53,759 nt of DNA from Streptomyces hyderabadensis (GCF_020404845.1 NZ_JAIOJZ010000053.1:1-53759); one strand, 5' to 3'; shown: positions 1-8,063, numbered from the stretch's first letter. The notes: generated from the sequence alone by a model not told the origin. Made by a program: numbers and translations.

Positions 1-480
1 TCCCGCATGCCGGCCCAGCCACGTCATGGCCGCCGACACCGCCCGCGCACTCTCCCCCGGACCCAGATCCCCATGCGCCAGCAAGGGGCTGGCGACGAAC
101 CGCCCGTCGGGCGTCTCGGCGTGCCGGTCCAGCCAGGTCAGCGCCAAGGACACGGCGCGCGCACCGTCCTCGGGCTCGAGGTCGCCGCGCGCCAGCAAGG
201 GGCTGGCGACGAACCGCCCGTCGGGCGTGCCGGCGTGCCGGTTCAGCCAGGTCAGCGCCGCGGAGACGGCCCGCGCGCTCTCCGCGGGACCGAGGTCGCC
301 GCGCGACAGCAGGGGGCGCAGGACGAAGCGCGCCTCGGGGCTGGTGGGGTGGTGGTCGAGCCAGCCCAGGCTCGCGGCTGCCGCGCGCAGGCTGTCCTGG
401 GGTTCGAGGTCGCCGCGGCCCAGCAGCGGGCCCAGGACGAAGTGTCCTTCCGGGACCGCACCGTGGCGGGTGAGCCAGGT
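1..480 (-). repeat. 114-bp (38-residue) in-frame tandem repeats
   Basis: Four complete units occupy 480-367, 366-253, 252-139 and 138-25, and a fifth begins at 24 and leaves the window. Each encodes a WLxxH, then FVxxPLLxRGDL, then ARAVSxAL pattern. The two newest-looking units are almost the same DNA: bases 75-145 match 189-259 at 68 of 71 positions. Units further upstream in the gene diverge progressively. This points to recent duplication or ongoing homogenisation at the C-terminal end. Total copy number is unknown because the window ends inside the array. Confidence 0.9.
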
Positions 481-2796
481 GAACGTGCTCGTGACGGCCT
501 GCCGTATCGCCACGGGCGGCAGACCGGTGCGCAGCAGCAGGGGGCCGAGCACATAGCCGGCCTCGCGCCGCCGTTCGTAGCTCTTGAGCCAGGCCAGGGC
601 GGTGGGGACGAGGAGCAGCACGCCGTCGTGCGGGAGGCGGCGCAGGCCGCGGTAGAGGAGGTGACGGGCATCGGTGCCGGTGCCGAAGTCGCCGAGCCAG
701 GGATCGACGACCTGCTGCCAGCACTGCACGGCCGCGACGGACCACGGCGCACCCGAGCAGATGGCGCCCAGCGCGTAACTGCCGGTGCTCGGGTCGCGGC
801 GCATGACCTGCCCGATGGTGTCCGCCTCGTCGGCGAACCAGCCCTCCAGCACCGGCACGACGGCGTTCGCGCGTCCCGCGAGGGACAGGTCGTTGACGAG
901 TCGGCCGACGTTGACGGCGAAGCGGCCGACGGTGCGCGGACCGGTGAGGCAGCTGGCCAGCAGTTCGCGGGTCCGCGCCTCGTCCGGGTCCGTGTCGTTC
1001 TCGGGGAGCATGACGGACTCCATGAGCTGGTCGGCGACCACGTCGTGGGCGACCGAGAACTCCCGGTCGTCCTGCTCCAGCCAGCCCAGCGAGATGAGGG
1101 TGGCCACGACGTCCTCGGCCCGGGGCGCCGGCCCGTCCGCGTTCGCCAGGGCCGTGCGGGCGGTGGCCGTCACCTCGGGGAGGTCCTGGGGGCAGGCGGC
1201 GGCCGCCGCCGCTGCCGCCAGCAGTCCGTACGAGGCACGCGCGGGCGTGAAGTCGTCCGCGCGTGCCGCGACGGTCAGGCCGTCCTCGCTGAGCCGGCTC
1301 TCCAGCCAGGCGGACAGCTCTCCCCCGGACCGCAGGCCGGCGGCCTCGGGCAGCGAGATGCCGAGTTTCACGCGGCGTTCGATCTCGCGGGCCACGAGCA
1401 GGGCGATGACGGGACGGTGCCCGCAGATCGCCATCATGTGGTCCACGGTCAGTTCGGCAACGGCGGTCGGGGCGAGCTTGCGCAGGGCGTTCTCGGTGAC
1501 CTGCCGCTGGAACGAGGCGTCCTGGCGCAGTTCCACCTCCTCGAACAGCTCGTGCAGCTGCGCCCGGTTGCTCTTCTGCAGCCAGCCGGGACGGACCGAG
1601 GCGAGCAGCGCCACGGTGATGCCGCGGCGGCGCGCCTCCGGGATCAGGCGGTGGCGGATCGCCGCCAGGTCCAGCTGGGACTCGTTGAGGCTCTGGTTGA
1701 GGTAGTCGACGACCACCAGGACGGCACCGGACTCCCCGAGGACCTGTTCGGCGACCTCGTCGGTGATGGCCTTGCTCTCGCCGGGCACGACGTGCAGGAC
1801 GCGCCAGCCCGCGTCCAGCGCCCGCCGTCCGACCTCGATGCCGGTGCGGGTCTTGCCGGTGCCCGCGGCGCCGACCAGCAGCATCCCGCGCTCGGACGAT
1901 TCCACCAGTCGTTCGAAGAGGTTGTCGGCATCGGCCGGGTGCTGGTCGCCGGGTGACACGTAGGGGAGCTGGTCGCTCGTCAGGTTCCTCTTGAAGTCGC
2001 CGAAGCCGTCGATGAGTTCGTGCTGCGAGAGCACGGACCGGAGCCGGCTGCCGGGCTCCTGGCCGGGCAGCGCCACCGGTTCCGCGTGCGGTCGTACTCC
2101 GGCGCGCAGCAGCAGCCGGCGGAACTGCGGGTCCTTCAGGGCCGGCGCGACGGGTTCCGCCTCCGCGCTGCCCGTGCCCGCGGCCGGCAGCCGGTGTGCC
2201 TGCACCCCGACCAGCAGGCCGGTGTCGTGCGCGAACAGCGCCGTGCCCGACACGCCCTGCCAGGGGTCCTGGCCGTCGGGGCCCTTGGCGGCGGGCGGGG
2301 CCGTGGTGATGGTCAGGTCCAGCAGCCGCGACTTCATGTTGGAGCCGAGTTGCACGAAGCCCTTCACCACTCGGCTGTCCCTGCGGCGCAGGTTCCGGAA
2401 CCTGGCCGAGGCCGGTCGTTGGGCGAAGGCCGGGAAGCCGATTCCCGTGAAGGGCACGCTGCCCACGACGTCCGGCAGTTCCCCGAAGGCGACCGGCGCC
2501 ACGCGGTCCGGGATCGCCGCGGCCTCCCCTTCCGCCGCGCCGTCGGCCGACGTGGTGGCGTCCAGGGACAGCAGCGCCAGGTCCTGCTCGGTGCCCCGCC
2601 ACACCGGTGTCGCCGCCAGCTCCGTGTCGCCGCCGCCGAGCAGCACGGTGCAGGCGGGAGGTTCGCTCCCGCCCGCCAGCAGGTGAGCCACGGTCAGGAC
2701 GAGCTTCGAGCTGATCCGGTAACCGGATCCGTACTGGACGGTGGGCCCGGTCCTGACGACGACTTCGGCCACACGGGTCTTGTCGAACGCGCTCAT
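1..2796 (-). CDS. Trypsin-like protease / P-loop NTPase / tandem-repeat protein, 3' end outside window
   Basis: The gene starts at ATG 2796 and stays open for 932 codons to base 1, so the C-terminus is missing. Residues about 8-200 look like a chymotrypsin-fold serine protease with a complete triad: H38 in TVAHLL, D72 in EQDLALL and S183 in GVSGTALF. A P-loop NTPase follows, with Walker A GAAGTGKT (309-316), a Walker B-like VLVVVDYLN (359-367) and an arginine in LLASVRP that could act as a sensor. It resembles STAND NTPases. Residues 650-770 look helical and degenerate. From residue 773, 38-residue WLxxH..FVxxPLLxRGDL repeats run to the window edge. The start lies 7 bp after the Trypco2 gene, so the two are probably co-transcribed. 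Protease, NTPase and near-identical repeats next to Trypco2 match predicted conflict (immunity or programmed death) systems. Domain calls are from motifs read by eye; the biological role is inference. Confidence 0.85.
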   Translation of the reverse strand, partial: MSAFDKTRVAEVVVRTGPTVQYGSGYRISSKLVLTVAHLLAGGSEPPACTVLLGGGDTELAATPVWRGTEQDLALLSLDATTSADGAAEGEAAAIPDRVAPVAFGELPDVVGSVPFTGIGFPAFAQRPASARFRNLRRRDSRVVKGFVQLGSNMKSRLLDLTITTAPPAAKGPDGQDPWQGVSGTALFAHDTGLLVGVQAHRLPAAGTGSAEAEPVAPALKDPQFRRLLLRAGVRPHAEPVALPGQEPGSRLRSVLSQHELIDGFGDFKRNLTSDQLPYVSPGDQHPADADNLFERLVESSERGMLLVGAAGTGKTRTGIEVGRRALDAGWRVLHVVPGESKAITDEVAEQVLGESGAVLVVVDYLNQSLNESQLDLAAIRHRLIPEARRRGITVALLASVRPGWLQKSNRAQLHELFEEVELRQDASFQRQVTENALRKLAPTAVAELTVDHMMAICGHRPVIALLVAREIERRVKLGISLPEAAGLRSGGELSAWLESRLSEDGLTVAARADDFTPARASYGLLAAAAAAAACPQDLPEVTATARTALANADGPAPRAEDVVATLISLGWLEQDDREFSVAHDVVADQLMESVMLPENDTDPDEARTRELLASCLTGPRTVGRFAVNVGRLVNDLSLAGRANAVVPVLEGWFADEADTIGQVMRRDPSTGSYALGAICSGAPWSVAAVQCWQQVVDPWLGDFGTGTDARHLLYRGLRRLPHDGVLLLVPTALAWLKSYERRREAGYVLGPLLLRTGLPPVAIRQAVTSTFTWLTRHGAVPEGHFVLGPLLGRGDLEPQDSLRAAAASLGWLDHHPTSPEARFVLRPLLSRGDLGPAESARAVSAALTWLNRHAGTPDGRFVASPLLARGDLEPEDGARAVSLALTWLDRHAETPDGRFVASPLLAHGDLGPGESARAVSAAMTWLGRHAG

Positions 2797-2803
2797 CCGG
2801 GGG

Positions 2804-3109
2804 TCAGTCCGCGGCGAACAGGTTCGAGACGTCGTCGCCCGTCAGGATCGGGTCTCCGGTGTCCGACTCGGCGCTCAGACTGAGCCGGACCACGTGGGTC
2901 TGTGCCGACTTCGCGCCCGCCTTGCCGCCGAGCGACACCACCCAGAACCGCACTCCGGCGTCGGCCTCGGCGGACTTCTCCACCGCGACGTTGACCTCCA
3001 GGTCGATGGAGTTGATGCGGAAGCGGACGTCCTGACCGTCGGCATCGATCCGGGCGCGGCCGATCTCGGAGCGCAGCGACTTGAGCAGATCGGCGAGTTC
3101 GATGTCCAT
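2804..3109 (-). CDS. Trypco2 (trypsin-co-occurring domain 2) protein
   Basis: This 101-residue protein starts at ATG 3109 behind AGGGGGACAC. It matches what I know of Trypco2: an N-terminal helix (MDIELADLLKSLRSEI), then beta strands with RFWVVSLGG and a THVVRLSLS strand, ending in a short acidic tail. Trypco2 was named by Aravind and co-workers because it is repeatedly encoded beside or fused to trypsin-like proteases in NTPase-dependent conflict systems, and here it directly precedes such a gene. It has no enzymatic motif and is presumed to be an adaptor or death-like interaction domain that links the partner to a trigger. The gene ends 7 bp before the protease-NTPase start, so the two form a bicistronic unit. 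Family assignment is confident; mechanism is inference. Confidence 0.85.
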   Translation of the reverse strand: MDIELADLLKSLRSEIGRARIDADGQDVRFRINSIDLEVNVAVEKSAEADAGVRFWVVSLGGKAGAKSAQTHVVRLSLSAESDTGDPILTGDDVSNLFAAD

Positions 3110-3199
3110 GTGTCCCCCTGCGACGTCGGTGTCAGAACCGTACCCGCAAACGAAGTGGGAGGTGGCCTTTCCACCGGGGGCGGCCGCAGGGGGCGGCAG

Positions 3200-3424
3200 T
3201 CAGCGAGTGCCCGGTGGGGTCCCGGCGTCCTCCGGGTCCCCGGCGGTGATCGCGCCCACCGGGCAGGCGCGGGCCGCCTCCCGTACCAACGGGCTGCCGC
3301 CGCCGTCCTCCCGGCCGGGTCGCAGTGTGCTGTAGCCGTCGTCGTCCTGGGTGAAGACGTCGGGGGCGACCATGGCGCACTGGCCCGCGCCGATGCAGGT
3401 GTCCGTGTCGATGCCGATACGCAT
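3200..3424 (-). CDS. 3Fe-4S-type ferredoxin, P450 partner
   Basis: This 74-residue ferredoxin starts at ATG 3424 with GGAGG 8 bp upstream. It has the short single-cluster pattern of Streptomyces P450 ferredoxins: C10 and C16 in CIGAGQC and C54 in ARACPVGAI. The small residue at the missing fourth cysteine position indicates a [3Fe-4S] cluster. It would pass electrons from a ferredoxin reductase to the heme of the CYP105 enzyme encoded 12 bp upstream in the same operon. No reductase gene is nearby, so one encoded elsewhere must be used. The tail after residue 62 is rich in Gly, Asp and Pro and probably disordered. Confidence 0.93.
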   Translation of the reverse strand: MRIGIDTDTCIGAGQCAMVAPDVFTQDDDGYSTLRPGREDGGGSPLVREAARACPVGAITAGDPEDAGTPPGTR

Positions 3425-3436
3425 GTCCGCAGCCTC

Positions 3437-4657
3437 CTACCAGGCCACGGGGAGTGCCGGCATCCCCTGGATCGTGTCGCCGGGTTTGCAGGGGATCTCC
3501 TCGGCCGGGGCGGCCAGCCGGAGCGTGGGCAGCCGGTCGAAGAGGGTCTGCAGGGCGATCTCCAGTTCGGCCCGGGCCAGGTTCTGGCCGAGGCACTGGT
3601 GGATGCCGAAGCCGAAGGCGACGTGGTGGCGGGCCGGGCGGTGCCAGTCCAGGGCGTCCGGGTCGGGGTAGACGCTCTCGTCGCGGTTGATGACGGAGGT
3701 CGCGAAGACCACTCCGTCACCGGCCCGGATGGTCCGCCCGTCCACCTCGATGTCCTCGGTGGCCACCCGCAGCAGCCCGTCGGCGATCGACAGGACGCGC
3801 ATCAGCTCCTCCACGGCGCCGGGCAGCAGCGCGGGGTCCGCACGCAGTTCGGCCAGCCGCCCGGGGTTGGTCAGGAGGGTGTAGGTGCCCAGCGAGATCA
3901 TGTTGGCGGTGGTCTCGTGACCGGCGACCAGCAGGATCAACGCGAACGCGATCAGCTGTTCCCGGTCGACCGCGCCGTCGCCGGGCCCGCGCCGGACCAG
4001 GTCGTCCAGCAGGCCGTCGCCCGGTGCCGTCCGCTTGCGGTCGACCAGCTCCCCCAGGTAGGCCTCCAGTCGGTCGCGGGCGTCCTTGGCGTCGGCGGGC
4101 AGCGGGCCGCGCAGCAGCCGGCGGGACTGTTCCTCGAAGAAGTCGTGGTCTGCGTAGGGGACCCCGAGCAGGGCGCAGATCACCATCGAGGGCACGGGCA
4201 GCGCGAAGGCCGCCACCAGGTCGGCGGGCGGGCCCTGCGCGATCATCGCGTCGAGCCGTTCCTCGACGATCCGCCGGATGCGCGGGCGCAGCGCGGTGGC
4301 GCGTTTGAGGGTGAACTCCGGCAGCACCGTCCTGCGCTGGGCGCGGTGCTCGGGGTCGTCCACTCCGAGCAGGGCCGTCCTGCGCTCGCGTACCGCGGCC
4401 ACGCGCGCCGAGGTGGCGGGGAAGCCGTCGCGAGTGCGGTCGGTCGACAGGCGCTGGTCGGCCAGCAGCCGGCGGGCGGCGGCGTGCCCGGTCACCAGCC
4501 AGGCGGGGCGGCCGTCGAAGAGGGTGATCCGGGCCAGCGGCCGGGCGGCCCGCAAGGGGTCGTAGCCGGCGGGCGGCTGGTAGGGGCAGGTCCGGTCCTG
4601 GGGGAAGGCGACGGGGTGTGCCGTGCCGGTGGTCGTCGTCGTGTCGGTGTCCGTCAT
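3437..4657 (-). CDS. Cytochrome P450, CYP105 family (CYP105D-like)
   Basis: This 406-residue soluble bacterial P450 has every signature: I-helix AGHETT (245-250), ExxR (E284-R287) and the heme-binding loop FGFGIHQCLG with C355 as axial ligand. The N-terminal AFPQDRTCPYQPP and the C-terminal KPGDTIQGM are hallmarks I associate with CYP105D enzymes, which oxidise varied xenobiotics such as isoflavones and sulfonylureas. I chose ATG 4657 (MTDTD) because GAGG lies 7 bp upstream and it matches family N-termini. In-frame ATGs at 4696 and 4750 would add 13 or 31 unrelated residues. The ferredoxin gene follows after 12 bp. A 19-bp palindrome about 40 bp upstream may be an operator. No biosynthetic core gene is nearby, so a detoxification role is more likely than a pathway-specific one. 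Confidence 0.93.
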   Translation of the reverse strand: MTDTDTTTTTGTAHPVAFPQDRTCPYQPPAGYDPLRAARPLARITLFDGRPAWLVTGHAAARRLLADQRLSTDRTRDGFPATSARVAAVRERRTALLGVDDPEHRAQRRTVLPEFTLKRATALRPRIRRIVEERLDAMIAQGPPADLVAAFALPVPSMVICALLGVPYADHDFFEEQSRRLLRGPLPADAKDARDRLEAYLGELVDRKRTAPGDGLLDDLVRRGPGDGAVDREQLIAFALILLVAGHETTANMISLGTYTLLTNPGRLAELRADPALLPGAVEELMRVLSIADGLLRVATEDIEVDGRTIRAGDGVVFATSVINRDESVYPDPDALDWHRPARHHVAFGFGIHQCLGQNLARAELEIALQTLFDRLPTLRLAAPAEEIPCKPGDTIQGMPALPVAW

Positions 4658-4696
4658 GGAAGACCTCGCAGACGAAGTGTGCGTCGTGATCTTCAT

Positions 4697-4715
4697 TAGA
4701 TGCCTGGGGCATCTA
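4697..4715. promoter_or_regulatory. 19-bp palindrome upstream of CYP105, candidate operator
   Basis: TAGATGCCTGGGGCATCTA has 8-bp perfect arms around a 3-bp centre. It lies 40 bp upstream of the P450 start, where a repressor site would overlap the promoter. On the minus strand its end forms a -10-like TCTAAT. No regulator gene adjoins the operon, so the binding protein is unknown. Confidence 0.5.
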
Positions 4716-5033
4716 TGAGGCGACGCCAAGTTCGGCCAGATCGGTGGCACGAGCAGACTGGCCGGGTTTCACCGGTCGGGGCCCGCGGGGCCGCCTCCCG
4801 TCGGCCGGGTCCGCGTCCCGGGTGGCGCGATGGCGCTCCCCGGCGGCCCCGGCCGTGGCCCGCGGCTGGCCGAGCGGCACGGTGCGGTGGCCGGGGGCCG
4901 GACCCGTTCCGTCCGGTTTCCCGCCCGGCCCTGGGGTACGAGGGGCGGGATGCGGTAAGGATGGTCGTGCGCCGGTCGCGGGTGCCCCTCGCTCCGGCCG
5001 GCCCGACGACCCGACGAGTACGGATGGATGCAC
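4716..5033. other. Intergenic region between divergent CYP105 and nitroreductase genes
   Basis: I see no gene here. Frames open across it have no ribosome binding site and no recognisable product. It must hold the promoter of the plus-strand nitroreductase gene. The only mild candidate is the purine-rich, TAAGGAT-containing stretch around 4958-4970, without a convincing -35. Confidence 0.5.
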
Positions 5034-5483
5034 ATGCCTCTTGACGGTGAGTACGAACCCAGCCCGGCGCAGTGGGTGCGCGAACAGGTCGAGCTGTACG
5101 AGAGCTCGGGCGGCACCGAAGGCACGACCCTGAGGGACACGGGTCTGCCGGTGATCGTGCTGACCACCCGGGGCGCGCGGAGCGGCAAACTGCGCAAGAC
5201 ACCGCTGATGCGCGTCGAACACGAGGGCCGCTACGCCGCGGTCGCCTCCCTCGGCGGGGCTCCCAAGCACCCGGTCTGGTACTTCAACGTGACCGCCGAT
5301 CCCCGGGTGGAGCTCCAGGACGGCCCGGTGAAGCGGGACATGACGGCCCGTGAGGTCACCGGCGCGGAGAAGGCGGAGTGGTGGGAGCGCGCGGTCGCGG
5401 CGTTCCCGCCGTACGCCGACTACCAGAAGAAGACGGACCGGGAGATCCCCGTCTTCGTCCTGGAGCCGTCCGACGCCGGCTGA
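5034..5483 (+). CDS. Nitroreductase/deazaflavin (F420)-dependent oxidoreductase family protein
   Basis: A protein of about 149 residues in the DDN-like family of split beta-barrel proteins that bind F420 or flavin. Family marks are LTTRGARSGKLRKTPLMRVEHEGRYAAVASLGGAP (in pieces TTRGARSGK, TPLMRV and YAAVASLGG), the HPVWYFNV motif, and a C-terminal FPPYADYQKKTDREIPVFVLEP. These proteins reduce activated double bonds or nitro groups, or act as F420-dependent quinone reductases; the substrate is unknown. ATG 5028 and ATG 5034 are both possible. I prefer 5034, because MPLDGEY better matches relatives and GGATGG is better spaced. The gene stands alone, 64 bp from the convergent CDF gene. Confidence 0.88.
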   Translation: MPLDGEYEPSPAQWVREQVELYESSGGTEGTTLRDTGLPVIVLTTRGARSGKLRKTPLMRVEHEGRYAAVASLGGAPKHPVWYFNVTADPRVELQDGPVKRDMTAREVTGAEKAEWWERAVAAFPPYADYQKKTDREIPVFVLEPSDAG

Positions 5484-5547
5484 GCCGGACGTGCCGAAGT
5501 TTCCCGGACCGGCGCGCATGGACCGGCGGGTGCGGGGAACACGTCGG

Positions 5548-6531
5548 TCAGGCCCCGCCGCGTTCCCCCGTCGCGGCGGGGCTTTCCGCCGCCTTGCGCG
5601 CGGCCCGGTCGGTGACGTCGAGGAAGACCTGCCCGGCCTCGGGGACCGTGCGTGCGATCGACCTCTTGATCCGCACGGAGACCTCCTCCACCCGTTCGCT
5701 GTCCAGGCCCGGCACCAGGTCGACGCGGGCCGCCACCAGGGTCGAGTCGAGGCCGGTCTTCATGGTGAACAGCGCCTCGACACTGTCGATCTCCGGCTGG
5801 GCCCGCAGCAGCGCCCTGATCCGGCCGCTGGCCTCCGGGTCGGCGGCCTCGCCGATCAGCTGGTCGCGGGCCTCACGGCCCAGCCGGTAGGCCACGTAGA
5901 CGAGCAGCGCTCCGATGGCGAGCGAGGCGCAGGCCTCCCACACCACCTGCCCGGTGACCATGTGCAGCGCCATGCCGGTCATGGCGAGGCAGACGCCGAG
6001 CACCGCGGTGCCGTCCTCGGCGACGACCGTGCGCAGCGCCGGGTCCCGCATCCCCTGGGCGAGCCCGCCCTGTCCCCGCACCTGGTGCAGGGCCCGCAGC
6101 AGGGAACCGCCCTCCGCGAGCAGGGCGACGCCGAGCACGATCAGTCCGGCCACGTAGCCGCTCAGCTTCTCGTCCGCGCCGGTGCGCAGGGCCTCGGCGC
6201 CCTGGAAGAAGGAGAAGCAGCCGCCCATGACGAAGATGCCGACGGCCGCGAGGAGGGACCAGAAGAACCGTTCCTTGCCGTAGCCGAAGGGGTGCCGCCG
6301 GTCGGCGGGCCGGCGGCTGCGGCGCAGGGCGGCGAGGAGGAAGATCTCGTTCATGCTGTCCGCGACCGAGTGGGCCGCCTCCGACAGCAGCGCTGGCGAA
6401 CCCGCGACGAACCCGCCGACAGCCTTGGCCGCGGCGATCACCAGGTTGGCCGCCAGGGCCACGAGCACGGTGACGCGTGTCCTGCGGTCGGCCTTCCGGC
6501 CCGGCTTCTCTTCCCCGGCTGTCCCACTCAC
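5548..6531 (-). CDS. Cation diffusion facilitator (CDF) family metal transporter
   Basis: A 327-residue membrane protein that exports divalent metals (Zn, Fe, Mn or Co) by proton antiport. TM helices begin at TVLVALAANLVIAAAK. The metal-site HxxxD motif is in LLSEAAHSVADSMNE, followed by the typical RRHPFGYGKERFFWSLLAAVGIF. The C-terminal cytoplasmic domain (from about GRIRALLRAQPEIDSVEALFTM) is the usual ferredoxin-like dimerisation module. I chose GTG 6531 (VSGTAGEEK) because GGGG lies 5 bp upstream. The in-frame ATG at 6630 adds a Pro/Gly-rich stretch not seen in the family. It is divergent from the GST-like gene across about 120 bp. Metal specificity cannot be read from the sequence. Confidence 0.92.
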   Translation of the reverse strand: MSGTAGEEKPGRKADRRTRVTVLVALAANLVIAAAKAVGGFVAGSPALLSEAAHSVADSMNEIFLLAALRRSRRPADRRHPFGYGKERFFWSLLAAVGIFVMGGCFSFFQGAEALRTGADEKLSGYVAGLIVLGVALLAEGGSLLRALHQVRGQGGLAQGMRDPALRTVVAEDGTAVLGVCLAMTGMALHMVTGQVVWEACASLAIGALLVYVAYRLGREARDQLIGEAADPEASGRIRALLRAQPEIDSVEALFTMKTGLDSTLVAARVDLVPGLDSERVEEVSVRIKRSIARTVPEAGQVFLDVTDRAARKAAESPAATGERGGA

Positions 6532-6653
6532 GAAGCCCCGACTGCCCCGGCCGGCCGGACTCACACCCCCGCCTTGCGGGTGGCCGCCAGTGCCGACGGG
6601 CGAAAACGGGGAACGCCTACACAGGGACACGCGGACAGCGGAAGGACAGGGTC

Positions 6654-7679
6654 ATGAGCGGTGACGACGGGACGCCGGGCAACAGCGGCTACGGCAGGAA
6701 GGCGTTCAAACGGTCCCGGAGCCACTTCGCGGACCGGATCACGGCGGACGGCAGGGACGGCTGGCCGGTGGAGGCCGGCCGCTACCGGCTGGTGGTCAGC
6801 CGCGCCTGTCCGTGGGCGAGCCGTGCCCTGGTCTCCCGGCGGCTGCTCGGCCTGGAGGACGCGCTGTCCCTCGCGGTCGCCGACCCCGTCCAGGACGACC
6901 GCAGCTGGCGCTTCACGCTGGATCCGGACGGCCGCGACCCGGTCCTCGGCATCCGCTACCTCAGCGAGGCCTACGACCGGCGGGAGACCGGCTATCCGGG
7001 CGGGGTGAGCGTGCCCGCGGTCGTGGACGTGCCCAGCGGGGCGCTCGTCACCAACGACTACCAGCAGATCACCCTCGACCTCGCGACCGAGTGGACCTCG
7101 CTGCACCGGCCGGGCGCGCCGGACCTGTATCCGCGGGCCCGGCGCGAGGAGATCGACGAGGTGATGGCCGGGGTCTACGAGGACGTCAACAACGGCGTGT
7201 ACCGGGCGGGCTTCGCCACCGGCCAGGAGGAGTACGAGGCCGCCTGCGCGGGTGTGTTCCGGCGCCTGGAGCAGCTGGTGCCGCGGCTGGAGCGGCAGCG
7301 CTATCTGGTCGGCGACACGATCACGGAGGCGGACATCCGGCTGTTCACCACCCTGGTCCGCTTCGACGCCGTCTACCACGGCCATTTCAAGTGCAACCGC
7401 TGGAAGCTGGCGGAGCACCCGGTGCTGTGGGCGTACGCCCGCGATCTGTACCAGACGCCGGGGTTCGGGGACACCGTCGACTTCGACCACATCAAGCGCC
7501 ACTACTACCAGGTGCACACCGGCATCAACCCGACCGGCATCGTGCCCCTGGGCCCGGACCTGGCCGGCTGGCTCACCCCCCACCACCGGCAGGAACTGGG
7601 CGGACGTCCCTTCGGCGAGGGCACCCCGCCGGGGCCGGTCCGGGCCGACGAGGAGGTGCCGGCGCGGGGCAGGCCCTGA
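6654..7679 (+). CDS. Glutathionyl-hydroquinone reductase-like (Xi-class GST) protein
   Basis: This 341-residue protein has the Xi-class GST fold seen in YqjG/ECM4 enzymes. The catalytic cysteine C52 sits in SRACPWASR, followed by LSVADP-like and GYPGGVSVPAVVD segments, then an all-helical domain with YLVGDTITEADIRLFTTLVRFDAVYHGHFKCN, which is diagnostic. E. coli homologues reductively remove glutathione from glutathionyl-hydroquinones. Streptomyces make mycothiol instead, so the actinobacterial enzyme probably acts on mycothiolyl-quinone adducts (inference). ATG 6654 follows GGAAGGACAGGGTC. The DUF4235 gene begins 53 bp downstream on the same strand. Confidence 0.9.
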   Translation: MSGDDGTPGNSGYGRKAFKRSRSHFADRITADGRDGWPVEAGRYRLVVSRACPWASRALVSRRLLGLEDALSLAVADPVQDDRSWRFTLDPDGRDPVLGIRYLSEAYDRRETGYPGGVSVPAVVDVPSGALVTNDYQQITLDLATEWTSLHRPGAPDLYPRARREEIDEVMAGVYEDVNNGVYRAGFATGQEEYEAACAGVFRRLEQLVPRLERQRYLVGDTITEADIRLFTTLVRFDAVYHGHFKCNRWKLAEHPVLWAYARDLYQTPGFGDTVDFDHIKRHYYQVHTGINPTGIVPLGPDLAGWLTPHHRQELGGRPFGEGTPPGPVRADEEVPARGRP

Positions 7680-7732
7680 CCCGCGCCGCCACCCGTACGA
7701 CCATGCAGCGCACACCAGGCAAGGAGATCGCC

Positions 7733-8038
7733 ATGGCGAAGAAAAAGAAGAAGCAGAAGCTCCCGCTCGCCTACAAGCCCGTCGGGTTCGCGCTCGGCTG
7801 GCTGGGCGGCACGCTCGCCGGGATGACGTTCCAGAAGACCTGGAAGGTCATCCGGCACGAGGACGACGCGCCCGACGCCCTGGACCCGGACCGCGGCTGG
7901 GGCGAGATCCTGCTGGCCGCCGCGATCCAGGGCGCCATCTTCGCCGCGGTGCGCAGCGCCGTGGACCGGACCGGCGCCAAGGCCATCCAGCGCTCGACCG
8001 GCACCTGGCCGGTCGCCGGGAAGAGCGGCCGGGACTGA
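7733..8038 (+). CDS. DUF4235 membrane protein
   Basis: A 101-residue protein starting at ATG 7733 with AAGGAG 6 bp upstream. A lysine-rich N-terminus (MAKKKKKQK) precedes a Gly-rich hydrophobic segment (KPVGFALGWLGGTLAGMTFQKTW), a charged linker (HEDDAPDALDPDRGWGE) and a second hydrophobic helix (ILLAAAIQGAIFAAVRSAVDR). This two-helix layout is characteristic of DUF4235, a widespread actinobacterial family of unknown function. It lies 53 bp after the GST-like gene and is probably co-transcribed with it. Confidence 0.9.
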   Translation: MAKKKKKQKLPLAYKPVGFALGWLGGTLAGMTFQKTWKVIRHEDDAPDALDPDRGWGEILLAAAIQGAIFAAVRSAVDRTGAKAIQRSTGTWPVAGKSGRD

Positions 8039-8041
8039 CCG

Positions 8042-8054
8042 CGGGCGGCGCCCG
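8042..8054. terminator. Short hairpin between convergent genes
   Basis: CGGGC-GGC-GCCCG forms a 5-bp stem with a 3-nt loop. It lies in the 25-bp gap between convergent stop codons, so it could terminate both transcripts. It has no U tract. Confidence 0.35.
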
Positions 8055-8063
8055 GGACCTGCC

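Noticed and set aside
1..480. Repeats read as a CRISPR array
   Set aside because: Units are 114 bp, in frame and contiguous, with no unique spacers and no cas genes.
7..1956. Long plus-strand open frame of about 650 codons
   Set aside because: It is antisense to the protease-NTPase gene, which has clear domains and a ribosome binding site. The plus-strand product is Arg/Gly-rich without motifs, as expected of high-GC shadow frames.
3200..4657. CYP105 as part of an antibiotic gene cluster
   Set aside because: No polyketide, peptide or terpene synthase gene is present in the window.
2741..4699. 650-codon plus-strand frame opposite Trypco2, ferredoxin and CYP105
   Set aside because: The minus-strand genes show full family signatures; the plus-strand translation has none.
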